This document shows, one piece after another, positions 10,655-19,931 of a stretch of 64,000 nucleotides of DNA. Under the pieces are notes generated by a model that was given only the letters and a program-made list of their open reading frames with translations, was not told the origin of the DNA and made no database searches. This DNA is from Impatiens glandulifera (taxonomy: Eukaryota; Streptophyta; Magnoliopsida; Ericales; Balsaminaceae), in the NCBI RefSeq assembly GCF_907164915.1, contig NC_061862.1, forward strand, positions 32,696,628 through 32,760,627. Direction: 5' to 3'. Every line of letters begins with the position of its first letter. Within the stretch, counting starts at the first letter, position 1. Both the position numbers and the translations under genes were made by a program.

Positions 10655-11905
10655 TTTATAGAGCGAAAAGTAATTAGACTTGCTAACTCAGTATTTATTT
10701 AATTTTCTTCTTTTATATTTATTAATAATTTTCTCTCTCTTCTCATTACTTACATTTTCTCTCTCTATCTTAAATAAGACAATAAGACGCATTCAATAAA
10801 AAAAATTCAATTTTTGTTATTAAAAAACACTTAATAATTTATCTCTTAATTTTATTATTATAAATATTTTGTAAAATCAATTTAATTATTTTTCTCTCTC
10901 AATAATTTATTTTCTTTTATTTATGAAAAAAATTAAAAATTATTTTTAATAATAAAAATAACTCAAATTAAAATAAATAATAATTAATTATGTTAATTAA
11001 AATTTATATACAAGAGAATAAAACAAATATTTTTTAATTCAAATAATTAATTTTATTATCTATTAATTTAATAATATATATTAATAATATATAATAATTT
11101 ATAATAATAATAATTATATATTAATAATTATTTTATCTATGTTAAATATTAATGGTTGGTGATTTGAGTGTTATCTATCTTGAATATTTCAATAGTTTGT
11201 GGTTTGAGTTGAATCATGTTCGTAGTTAAGAATTTTTCTTTTAGTGGTCAAATTTCAAATGAAGTGAAAAATAATAAAAATGATGTGCATCACGACCCAT
11301 CTTTATTTAGTTCAAATGAGATTAAACTTCCTGATATTGGAATGATTTTTTCATTCGAAGATGAAGTTCGTAATTTTTATAAATCTTGATGGTTTTGGTA
11401 TCTCCAAACTTGGTGATAAAAATGAAAATGATAATAAATAAAAATATTTGAAGTAGTAGATTTTATGTTGGGGACAAAATGAGAATCCTTATGAAAAGTT
11501 TATTTTGTGGTATATTACAATGTATTAAACTCTTTAATTTGAGTTATTTTTATTATTGAAAATAAATTTTAATTTTTTTCATAAATAAAAAGAAATAAAT
11601 TATTGAGAAAGAAAAATAATTAAATTGCTTCTACTGTTATATGTACAATAATTTTAAAATTTTTTATATTTATAATAATAAAAATTAAAAAGATAAATTA
11701 TTAATTGTTTTTTAATAATAAAAATTGAAAATTTTTTTTATTGAATGTGTTTTATTGTCTTATTTAAGATAGAGATAGAAAATTTAAGTAATAAAAAGAG
11801 AAAGAAAATTATTAATAATTATAAAAAGAAAATTAAATACATAGCAAGTTTAATCAGACCTGCACGTGCTATCTCATTCGCTACTCCTCTATCATTACTC
11901 TTTAT
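10630..11905. mobile_element. Long-terminal-inverted-repeat element, MULE-like
   Basis: Bases from about 10630 to 10985 are largely the reverse complement of about 11528 to 11905. The match includes distinctive stretches such as CTTAAATAAGACAATAA, repeated in inverse in the right arm, and GAGTTATTTTTATTATT at the inner edges. The arms are therefore about 300-350 bases. The central 540 bases hold a FAR1-like gene remnant. Long inverted arms plus FAR1 sequence fit a Mutator-like element. I could not fix exact ends or a 9-bp target duplication. Confidence 0.6.
11216..11510 (+). pseudogene. FAR1 DNA-binding-domain remnant
   Basis: A 57-codon ORF starts with ATG at 11216 and ends at TGA 11387-11389. 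Its end reads LPDIGMIFSFEDEVRNFYKS, matching the start of FAR1/FHY3-type domains (GM.F.S.EE.Y.FY). After a one-base shift, GFGISKLGDKNENDNK continues the domain, followed by several stops. FAR1-like proteins are related to Mutator-like transposases, so this is probably a relic of the element's own gene, but a captured host fragment is possible. It is not functional as read. Confidence 0.6.
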
Positions 11906-12670
11906 GAATTAGCCTGATTAATTTTTATTGATCTTTTAATAATTTATGGGTTTTTAGAAGAAAAAATAAACATGGTAAGAAAGTGATGAGATCAGGTTGT
12001 AGCCATTTAAAAGAAATGATATTACCTTTCATGGTTGTGGTAAACATGTACATTTAGTAACACTTTTACCGACATTATTAAAACATGTAATATTTTTATG
12101 ACGGAGATTTCATCAATAAAATAATATCGAAAATTAGCTCATCGGTTCAACAGCCATTCAATCAGTTGGAAAATATGTTAGACCTTTTTTTTAAAATAAA
12201 AGTATGTTTAATTTGTATGATTTTTCTTGTAAATTATTGCAAGTTTTATCATTAAATTTGCTAATGTTAATTTGCCACAAAATTTTCCACAGTCAATATT
12301 TATTTTTTTGTTATTATTTATTAGGGTTTAACTAAAATTTTAAACATTGTTTGTTGGAATATCCATGACTTTTTTTATTCCATTCAAAATTAATATCTAT
12401 ATAACTATTTTAATATTATTGTGAGAAATGATTTTATTTTATATTAACATTATTTTATAAAATCTCATAAATCAATATAGTACACTGAAATTCAATATTA
12501 ATGTATTCCAACCATAATTTACCACAAGTCATAAAAACTATTTAAATTAAATCTTATTGAAATAACACAAATTATGTTCATATCTAAATCTAAAAGTTTA
12601 ATACACTAATACCATATCATAAAACACTATATTCAAACTAAACCTTAAAAAATATCTTCATATCCAGCTC
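11906..12670. other. AT-rich intergenic stretch
   Basis: No ORF, repeat or RNA signal is supported here. It ends at the target site ATATG of the 13.7-kb element. Confidence 0.7.
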
Positions 12671-12675
12671 ATATG

Positions 12676-13998
12676 TGTTAGGATCTAGGTAGTCGCTGGA
12701 GGACCGGGGGTTGGACCGGTTAGCGGTTCTCACTCGAAGGGTGGTGGTTAATCCGGTTAGAGATTAACACCGGGGGTTTCAATACTACACAACCTGTCAC
12801 AAACCCTTGAACTAGGTTCAAGCGCGGAAGAGGTTTGGTTTCAGGTTGAAGCAGCACACTTGTTTGATGGACAAGGCCGGTTTCGGATGATGGAGGTTTG
12901 AAAATGGTGGGTCGGTTTCTGTAATCTGGAAATTCGGTATGGTTAGTATAGAGTCGGTTTAGAGCGGTGTAGTTGAGTTAATCGGTCAGACAATGGAGCC
13001 GGCAGAAAGTAAATAACAAGACAGATTTTATGGATGTTCGGAGATAAAACTCCTACGTCACCCCTTCCTCTCGAAACCGCGAGAAGGATATTCACTAAGG
13101 AATACAAGTACAATACGATCGAGACTTATTTCCTGCTCGATGACACTTTTACAATTTACACCGAAATTGTAAAACACACTTTAACTTTAGCACTTAGGCT
13201 TTCTAGAACAGCACAGTCTTATCACTTGTAGAATAAATGCTCTTAGGATTTCTAACTTGTCTCACTGTATGTTGCTTGTCCCGCATTTACTCTTCTTCAA
13301 CTCCCCCTTTTATAGGTGAAATATGCCAACGGTCATATTTCACTACCTTGAATCTGATTGGCTGAGCATAGGTGCAGTGATTCAGTGTTTCAGAGATTCA
13401 GACCTGCGGTCGTTTCCTCAGACCTGATGGTCAACCTCAGACCTGACATTCTGTCTCAGACCTAGCGGTCTGTTCTTCCGGTATGTAAGACAAACCTGCC
13501 AGGTTTGTCTTTTACTTGATGTAGGCACTGTCTGTTGGACAGTTGTCTGTACTTGGAAGATCTTCTTTCTGACTTATCCCGAAGTGGAAAGATCCGGTAG
13601 TACTGTCTTCTGCAGCCTACAGTCTTTCCTCAGACTTGCATGGATATGGAAGTGTTCAGTCTGTTCCTTTGGTATCGTTCTCAACAGATACCCGAATTGT
13701 CTTCTTGTTCTGGTCGACCATTTGTCTTAACCGAATGGCTTTTGGTATGAGTGATGTAACCGGACTTCTTCCGGTTATTCCTCTGCCTTGTGGCTGATCG
13801 GCTGTTTGATGTTTCCGGTTTTGCTTTGGCCGATCCTTTCTTTGTGCGGTCATGTTCCGAGTATTCTTGGTCGGTTTAGTAGCTTGACCGTCTAGTTTTC
13901 TTATCCGGTTCTTTTGTTTATCCGGTCCGGTTCCTTATTCCTGCATGAAACGTTTATTTAAGTTAGGTTTATTTGAACCGGTCTAATTTTATCTAACA
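12676..13998 (-). repeat. 3' LTR of element 2
   Basis: The plus strand runs from TGTTAGGATC to ATCTAACA. It is nearly identical to 25056-26377. A TATA box on the minus strand (CTATAAAAGG) lies at 13306-13316. The palindromic array at 13398-13512 lies 80-200 bases upstream of it in U3. Confidence 0.95.
13398..13512. promoter_or_regulatory. Palindromic motif array in U3 of the element 2 LTR
   Basis: Four TCAGACCT repeats begin near 13398, 13418, 13436 and 13455, most forming GACC-N3/4-GGTC inverted pairs. They are followed by an 11-bp-arm palindrome, AGACAAACCTG and its complement around one central C. In the other LTR (25776-25890) the same array is present with the last palindrome reduced to 9-bp arms. 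Clustered palindromes upstream of the LTR TATA box are known in sireviruses; the sequences here are family-specific. Confidence 0.6.
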
Positions 13999-14205
13999 AT
14001 TTCTCCCTTTTTGATTATTTTATTTAAAATTATCAAAATCATGTAAGTTTGCAACCGTAGGCCGGTTGTTTTGTTTGTCCGGATTTTTGAAACTGACTTA
14101 TGAGAATTTTTCGAAAAATTTTGAGAAAATTTTTGGAAGAGTCTTTATCTTTTATCTTATCAATTTCTCCCTTTTTGATTATTTTATTTAAAATTATCAA
14201 AACTA
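13999..14205 (-). other. Duplicated polypurine tract region of element 2
   Basis: The same roughly 40-base block, with the minus-strand tract AAAAAGGGAGAAATTG, occurs next to the LTR at 13999-14040 and again at 14162-14203. Multiple PPT copies are a feature I associate with sireviruses. The bases between the two blocks are simple sequence without a gene. Confidence 0.7.
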
Positions 14206-14320
14206 AGTAGAGATGCAAGAAATGACCGGTTTCAAAAATAGCTTTATACATAGTATAGATAACCGAAAATAACATAATATGAAAAAAAACACTAAGACAA
14301 GTAAAGGAAAGAGAGAGCCC

Positions 14321-16075
14321 CTATTCCGAGTCCGAGAAGTCATATATGCTCTTCTTTTTCTTCTTCGGTTGCTGTCGACTGGTCGGTTCGGAAGGTCGTC
14401 GTCTTGTAGACCGGGACTGCAGTTGTTCTTCAACTTCCTCTTCGACTTGATCATCCTGCTGCGATGTACTCGTGATGACCGTTTCAGTGACCTCATTGAG
14501 GAGGTCGGCTATTTGAACTTTCTTAGGGGCTTCCCTCTTTCGCTTTTTCGGCGCTGAAGCGGAGGCGACCGCCTTTTTCTTCTTGTTTTCGGTTGCGAAG
14601 CCTTCCAGCCTTCATGTTTCCCTTTCCAACCGCTCAGCATCCTCCGCAGCTTGAGCGACTGCTTTCTTAGCAAGTCTTGGGAATATGGCCTCTGCCCTTT
14701 TAATCCGCGCGGCTTCCTCTTCCTCCTCGGTAAGTTGAGAAGAACGCGGTGCCTCTTTCTCCTTACTTGCTTCGGCATCCAGCGCATCCTGGACCCTCTT
14801 AGCCACTTGAGCATCAGCCGCTACAGCCGCAGCGTCCGCGTTCATCTTTACCCTTAGCAGTTCGGCAACTTGTTCGGAAAGCGCCTTAAGTTCGGCCTCG
14901 AGACCCACATTTTTCTTCTCGAGTTCGGAGACCCGTTCGAGTGTTGTGCCGACCAGGTCATCAGCCATCGTTGTCAGTCGTTGATCGGTCTCTCTCTCAA
15001 ACCGGTCGAAGTCTTTCTTTAACTCGGAGGTCGAATCCTCCAAAATTGCGGTTCGCTTAACATATTTACCGCGAAGAGCCACCTCTTCCTGTAGATCTTC
15101 GTCGACTTCTGAGATTCGGTCCCGATTGGAATTCAAGAGATACCATGTGGTGTCGGCGAACTTGAGTGCCGAGCCAGTGATTCTTTGGACTCTATCCTTG
15201 AATGGCTGAACCGCGGAGTCTTCAAACTCTTGAATTCGGTTGTCAATCCGTTCTGCGGTTGAGTCTTCAAGCCTTTGGAGACGGCCCTCAACCCATTCCT
15301 TTGTGAAGTCTGATGCGGAGACTTCCGGTTGTGGAGGAGGTGATTGCCCGGTGAGATTATGATCGGCTCTTTCATCGGATTCCTTTGATGCCGCATTCTC
15401 CTTTGGAGGTGTTGGGTAGTGATCCGGAGTCATTTCGATCCGGGGAGCAGTATAGACCGGTATTTTCATTCGGCTGCATATTGCCTCTAGCCGTTCGATT
15501 TCTTGAATGAGTTCCCCTTTGGCTTTTTCAAGCCTTTCTAACACCCGCGGTGCTAAGGTGTCTTCCGGTCCCATCGCTTTGAGCTCCTCCGTAATTTTCC
15601 GGATACGTGTTGTTAGCTTTCGTAGTTGGACCTTTGGTTTCAAGAGGCAGGTTCGGTGTAATACCTCTTGAAGTGTGTTGGAGTTTGTAAGATTCATGAT
15701 CAAGTCTTCCACTTCCTCCAGTCTGTGGATGCACTCCAAGTCTGTGTGGCCCGGTAGGATTTCCCTATACGGTGTGCCGTACCGGTGCTCGTGCCATTCC
15801 AGATATAATTCTTCAATTGACTCGGCTCGCTTTTTCACGCCCTCAAGGAGTTTCAGAGATATCCTATCGGCCTCTGCTTCTTCGGCCTTCTCCTTATCTT
15901 TGTCGCCGCCTTCATCATCGGCTTCTTTATCATCCTCTTCTCCACCCTCGGTGGTCTCAGGATTGGCGTTATCGGGGCTCTGGGCCGAATGCTCGTCTTC
16001 ATTGACCGATCTTTCGTCCTCGGTCTTCTCTGTATCGGTTCTTTCAGAGCGGGAAGCCGACTCTTCATCCTCCGT
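14321..16075 (-). pseudogene. C-terminal acidic, coiled-coil and NLS-like part of accessory ORF C
   Basis: This continues the frame of the ORF at 16891 after a single TAG. An open segment of 408 codons starts at 15838, and the 79 codons upstream of it are also open back to the TAG. The first part is rich in Glu, Asp and Ser. Residues from about 15780 to 14620 are heptad-like and strongly helical (EELYLEW, LERLEKAKGELIQEIERLE, VSELEKKNVGLEAELKAL), suggesting a long coiled coil. A TGA at 14614-14612 interrupts the frame. The tail then runs to a stop at 14323-14321 and contains APKKRKREAPKK, a classic basic NLS-like cluster, and a KKKKKS cluster before the end. Taken as one frame, 16891 to 14321 is 857 codons with two internal stops. 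No enzymatic motif is seen. Confidence 0.6.
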
Positions 16076-16891
16076 CTACTGCGGCGGTTCTGAGAAAGTT
16101 ACTTTTTCTTTTCCTTTACTTTCAGCCTTTGCTTTGGCTGGGGCCGCTTTCTTGTCGGCTTTCTTCTTTTGGCCACATGTGGAACCGGGGGCCGGCTGCT
16201 TCCTTTCTAGGAATTGCTTCGATCTGATGAGGCATCGATCTGCGACAACGACGCCGGGACCGATGTCGAGATTGTGGTGAAGGAAGATCTTACCGAGAGG
16301 AACGACGTATCCCCACGACCGGTTTGAATCCGGTTTCACCATATCCATTAAGTTGCTGAACACCGCTTTTGCCCAGTTGACCTTTCTTCCCTCTATCAGG
16401 CCGATCAGCATCCTGATTTTATCCCTTGTTAGGTTGCTGTAGTTTCCTCCCCTCGCCAGAATCGCCCTTGCGAAGATGTCACAGATTGGGATATACTCCG
16501 GCTTCAACATTGATTTGCTGCCGGATACTTTGATCGGCTCTTTAGTTGCCGATAGAATCTGGCAAGCCGCCTCAAAAGTTTTGTGCTCTATGTCTGTCGT
16601 TGCATCCTGGTCGGTTGTCGGAAGGCGCAGGCTCTCTGCCACCGATGTCTTGGTGAGCTCTATTTCAGAACCGCATACAGTCGCGGTGATTTTGTCGTTG
16701 GAGATGGTTGCGGTTTTGAAGAATTCTTCGACCGCATCTTTGTATATGACATGAGGACCGCCAAGGAAATATTCCAAACCGGTTTTGACTACCCGGTCAA
16801 TAACCTCCTTTGCCTCGGACGTACCTTTCAGCCGGATTTCCTCGAAATCCACCTGAGATAGGTGTCTAAACAAGGCCGAATCACGCCCCAT
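16076..16891 (-). CDS. Accessory ORF C, plant transposon protein family domain
   Basis: The ORF has 271 codons starting at ATG 16891. It aligns with ORFs A and B and with the element 1 ORF. It has LSQVDFEE near the N-terminus, a GLEYFL segment, an FF.TA.I block, ELTKTSVAESLRLPTT, KSMLKPEYIPICDIFARAIL and GRKVNWAKAVFSNLMDMV. It ends in a basic Lys-rich stretch (KKADKKAAPAKAKAESKGKEK) before TAG at 16078-16076. The same frame stays open beyond the TAG, so the TAG is probably a recent Gln-to-stop change in a longer gene. Biochemical function is unknown. It is separately promoted to judge from a TATA box 105 bases upstream. Confidence 0.75.
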   Translation of the reverse strand: MGRDSALFRHLSQVDFEEIRLKGTSEAKEVIDRVVKTGLEYFLGGPHVIYKDAVEEFFKTATISNDKITATVCGSEIELTKTSVAESLRLPTTDQDATTDIEHKTFEAACQILSATKEPIKVSGSKSMLKPEYIPICDIFARAILARGGNYSNLTRDKIRMLIGLIEGRKVNWAKAVFSNLMDMVKPDSNRSWGYVVPLGKIFLHHNLDIGPGVVVADRCLIRSKQFLERKQPAPGSTCGQKKKADKKAAPAKAKAESKGKEKVTFSEPPQ

Positions 16892-16994
16892 CTTAGAGTT
16901 TGAGAGAGTTTGAGAGATAACCGCTTCAGAGAGTTAGATAGCTTAGAGAGAGAAAGCAGATTCGCGTGAGAATGAAATAAAATGACCGAGAGTC

Positions 16995-17004
16995 CCTTTT
17001 ATAG
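16995..17004 (-). promoter_or_regulatory. TATA box upstream of ORF C
   Basis: CTATAAAAGG on the minus strand lies about 105 bases before the ATG at 16891. A CT-rich leader (TTTCTCTCTCTAAG) lies between them, like the Y-patch of plant core promoters. The rest of 16892-17440 has no other gene. Confidence 0.6.
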
Positions 17005-17440
17005 ATGCGGTTTGGAAGCCCAACCGTCCCATCAATATTGGGCGGGAATTTTCCCTCCAAATTGAAAGAAGCGGCAAACCGTGGGCGGGAGATAATGGGC
17101 GCCAAACCATGGGCGGTAAACCGAGGGGGCGACAGTTTTGGGCGGGAAATTTCCCTCCAAAGCCTTTGCTTATGCCATTGATGACGCGCTCTTCTTTTTG
17201 AAACCGATTGATGGTGCGGTTTCAAAGTTTAACCGGTTATTTTGAATGATCAGAGTGTTTGCAATCTTTTAATTTTAAGCGATTTTATGTGACCGAATAA
17301 AGACTCGGTTATAGTTTGAAGATGTTAACCGGTTATTTAGATAAATGTTCAAAGTATTGAATTCAAGAAATATTGCAGAAAGAAAACCGACAGAAAATTC
17401 GGTATTGAGATAGGCATACGTAAATAATGGAAAGTACAGC

Positions 17441-18145
17441 CTATGGAAAAGACATTCTAGAAATTCGGTCTATTGCTGAATCCTTGTCGAGGATGTTCGA
17501 GGAGGAGGCCCGTGTCCCTGGTCTAAACTCTGGCCGGTACCCAAGAATCAGCTTGCTGATATGCGGTGCATAACCGAGACCTCTCTTGGTCAGCACCAAA
17601 TTCTTGAGGTTTTCGAATATGACCGTTGACCAGTTGATGGTCGATTCGCAAAGGATGTGGGTCATAATGTTGTAGGTATTTCTAGAATACCGTTGATTCG
17701 GCGATTGACACAGGATCGAACGGGTCACGATTTCGAGAAGTAGTTGACCGTGACTAGCAAGCTGGGTTTTTGGCCCATAGTGTTCCACCGGAGAAGGGGT
17801 GGCCGATAGGTATTGGGCGAGTTCAAATCCCGCTAGGTCCTCTATGGTTGGAAAGTCAGAGAATCCTTCAGTGGGTAGACCGAATAGTGAAGCAAATTCA
17901 GCTTCATCGATCCAGAATGTGTGGTCTCTGACGGTAGAGACGACATACTTTCCCCTGATGCAGGCGCTTCGAAAGAAGGCCTTGACATCCTCTAGGAGAA
18001 TTGGACCGGCCTCTTCAAGAAAAGGTTGAAGACCGGTTGCAGTGAGAGAGTGAAACATGAGCTCCTGTTCAGGATTTCCGTCCCTCTCTCCCATGCAAGA
18101 GTCGAAGTCAATGCTTAAGAAGTTTCCCAAAGTTCGGCTCGGCAT
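17441..18145 (-). CDS. Accessory ORF B, plant transposon protein family
   Basis: The chosen start is the ATG at 18145 (MPSRTLGNFLSIDFDSC), giving 234 residues. The longer frame back to 18175 needs a TTG start. Family features are the SIDFDS motif, ATGLQPFLEE, FFRSA.IRGKYVVSTV, a FASLFGLPTEGFSDFP segment, LLLEIVTRSIL and STINWSTVIFENLKNLV. The reading frame is intact. It is a stand-alone domain without the coiled-coil tail of ORF C. No known catalytic motif, signal peptide or membrane segment is visible. Role unknown. Confidence 0.75.
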   Translation of the reverse strand: MPSRTLGNFLSIDFDSCMGERDGNPEQELMFHSLTATGLQPFLEEAGPILLEDVKAFFRSACIRGKYVVSTVRDHTFWIDEAEFASLFGLPTEGFSDFPTIEDLAGFELAQYLSATPSPVEHYGPKTQLASHGQLLLEIVTRSILCQSPNQRYSRNTYNIMTHILCESTINWSTVIFENLKNLVLTKRGLGYAPHISKLILGYRPEFRPGTRASSSNILDKDSAIDRISRMSFP

Positions 18146-18233
18146 GATTACGATATTGAGAGAGATGGAATTCAAAGTATTTTAGAAGTGTTTTTATGCT
18201 TTCGTATGTGGTAAGTTGATTAGAAGATGGCTC

Positions 18234-18244
18234 CTTATATAGGG
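18234..18244 (-). promoter_or_regulatory. TATA box upstream of ORF B
   Basis: CCCTATATAAGG on the minus strand lies about 90 bases before the ATG at 18145. The gap 18246-18664 between ORFs A and B shows no other gene. Confidence 0.6.
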
Positions 18245-18664
18245 TCGGTTTTGGAGGGAAAACTTAAGCTTTGATTGTTAGTTTTGTTTTATTTTAAGCA
18301 AAAGAATCTTTATGTTTCCAAGGTGCATGGGGAAGAGGCAGATTGCGGAGCCCGAGGTAGGTGTTAGTTGAGAAGTAACCAGGTTAGTTGAATATTAAAT
18401 GTTCAAGTGGTTGGCGGTTAACTCATTAATAGGGATTCCTTTTTCATTGAATGCACTAATCATAACCGAGATTAATTAGTTGAGACCGAAAGTAACATAG
18501 GACAGTGCCGAACAGGCATGGATAATAATGAAGAAAACATGAGATCAAAAGAAACATAAATGAAACCGAAGAGGACGTAGATCTGGCCGAAACGATCAAT
18601 CATAGGTTGGATAAAGATACACCCGGTGCATGAAGCAAAACGACCGGGTGCAAGAAGGAGTGAC

Positions 18665-19417
18665 TCAGTGTGCATAAGAGTTGACGACACCATTGCGGCA
18701 GTTTCTCCTCTTCCAAGCTCTCTCGAACCGCTCATAAAAGGAGTCGGTTATTTCTTTAGTCAACACCTGGGCTTGGTTCAAACCTTCTCCGGGATAGGTT
18801 GGAACACCAAGCTCCACAAGAAGACAGCTTAGTTGGGGGATGAAACCTACTGATCGGATGCCAACCATCCAGATAAGGATGTCAAACAGCACCCTGGACC
18901 AGTTCACCGGTGTGCCGGTGATTATAGCCGCCATCATGTTGAAGTTCGAGGTACAGTAGGTATTTGTGACATCCTTTCCGAAGATGCTCTTACCGATCAC
19001 ATCATTGAGGAGCTGATATTCAGCTCTCAGGCGTGATTTTGTACCATGATCTTCAACCGGTTCGTCAGATCGTGCGAAGGCGATGGAGATCTCGGCTTTT
19101 ATGTCGGCTGGAACTTCTAGATCCGTAATCCCGTGCTTTGGCAGGATAAAGCACCGCGCAAAGTCCCTTTCGGTGAAATCAAAGACAATACCTCCCACTT
19201 TATATTGAATGTGAGTTTCAAAGTGGGGGGTGCCTCTAAACACCCTGGCGTGATAGAAGAAATCCAAAATGGATTCAGGATAGATGGTGTGTTTGTCGTC
19301 TAGGAAGTTCTGAAGACCGGTTTCCTCCAGAGATTTGATTATCTTGTACACTTCATAGTGCTCTGTGTTTGAACAGGATTGAAAATCAACCTGAAGGATG
19401 TTGGGGAACTGAGACAT
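18665..19417 (-). CDS. Accessory ORF A, plant transposon protein family
   Basis: The ATG at 19417 (MSQFPNILQVDFQSCS) is preferred to the upstream GTG at 19480, because its N-terminus matches the paralogues and leaves a normal leader after the TATA-like box. The product is 250 residues and uninterrupted. Domain landmarks are VDFQS, ETGLQNFL, DFFYHARVFRG, FTERDFARCFILPKHGITDL, SRLRAEYQLLNDVIGKSIF and GTPVNWSRVLFDILIWMVG. It is closest in wording to the element 1 accessory ORF. Function unknown. Confidence 0.75.
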   Translation of the reverse strand: MSQFPNILQVDFQSCSNTEHYEVYKIIKSLEETGLQNFLDDKHTIYPESILDFFYHARVFRGTPHFETHIQYKVGGIVFDFTERDFARCFILPKHGITDLEVPADIKAEISIAFARSDEPVEDHGTKSRLRAEYQLLNDVIGKSIFGKDVTNTYCTSNFNMMAAIITGTPVNWSRVLFDILIWMVGIRSVGFIPQLSCLLVELGVPTYPGEGLNQAQVLTKEITDSFYERFERAWKRRNCRNGVVNSYAH

Positions 19418-19479
19418 TTTTGTCTTAGTGAGAGGATAGTCTTTTGTCTTGTGAGTGTTTTTGGTGAATGTTTGCTTCA

Positions 19480-19488
19480 CTTAAATAC
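19480..19488 (-). promoter_or_regulatory. TATA-like box upstream of ORF A
   Basis: GTATTTAAGT on the minus strand lies about 63 bases before the ATG at 19417. The region 19489-19931 between this box and the end of pol holds no other reading frame of note and is a candidate promoter. Confidence 0.45.
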
Positions 19489-19931
19489 TGGTTGGGGGGC
19501 TATCCTATTGTCCGGTATGAAATGAGATGATATCTATTAACTACAGGATAAGAGGTATTGCATGAAATAGGTATGTTTGCAGTCTAGGATGTTGGTCATA
19601 GGCCTGGACTGTGAAAGATATCAAAAGATCTTCACGTCTTTTTAGGCGCGACCATTTTACTTTGAAAAGGCAATGTTTCAGGACAGACATCTATAAACAC
19701 TGATAATTATTCCACTTCTGTTTGAATTTCAAATAATCTAAGATGACCTGCTTCCAAACCGGTCAGTCATCAGTTGTTCATCCCGATACGGTTATTTGAT
19801 GCATACACCAAGTAGCCGGTCGGTTTACTCTGTCTGATGAGCTGGGCGGTTCTTCCATAGGTAACTCGAAAATTTGAAGTCCAACAGTTTAGGAGGAACT
19901 ACCGGTTTTGTCTGTCCGAACCGGTTTCCCT

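Noticed and set aside
15675..16280. Plus-strand 201-codon ORF opposite accessory ORF C
   Set aside because: Ser-rich antisense frame of a gene with biased codons; the minus-strand frame has paralogues and a heptad pattern, the plus-strand one does not.
18665..19417. Envelope-like function for the accessory ORFs
   Set aside because: Some sirevirus extra ORFs are called env-like, but I see no signal peptide, transmembrane segment or coiled fusion region in ORFs A and B; ORF C has an NLS-like cluster.
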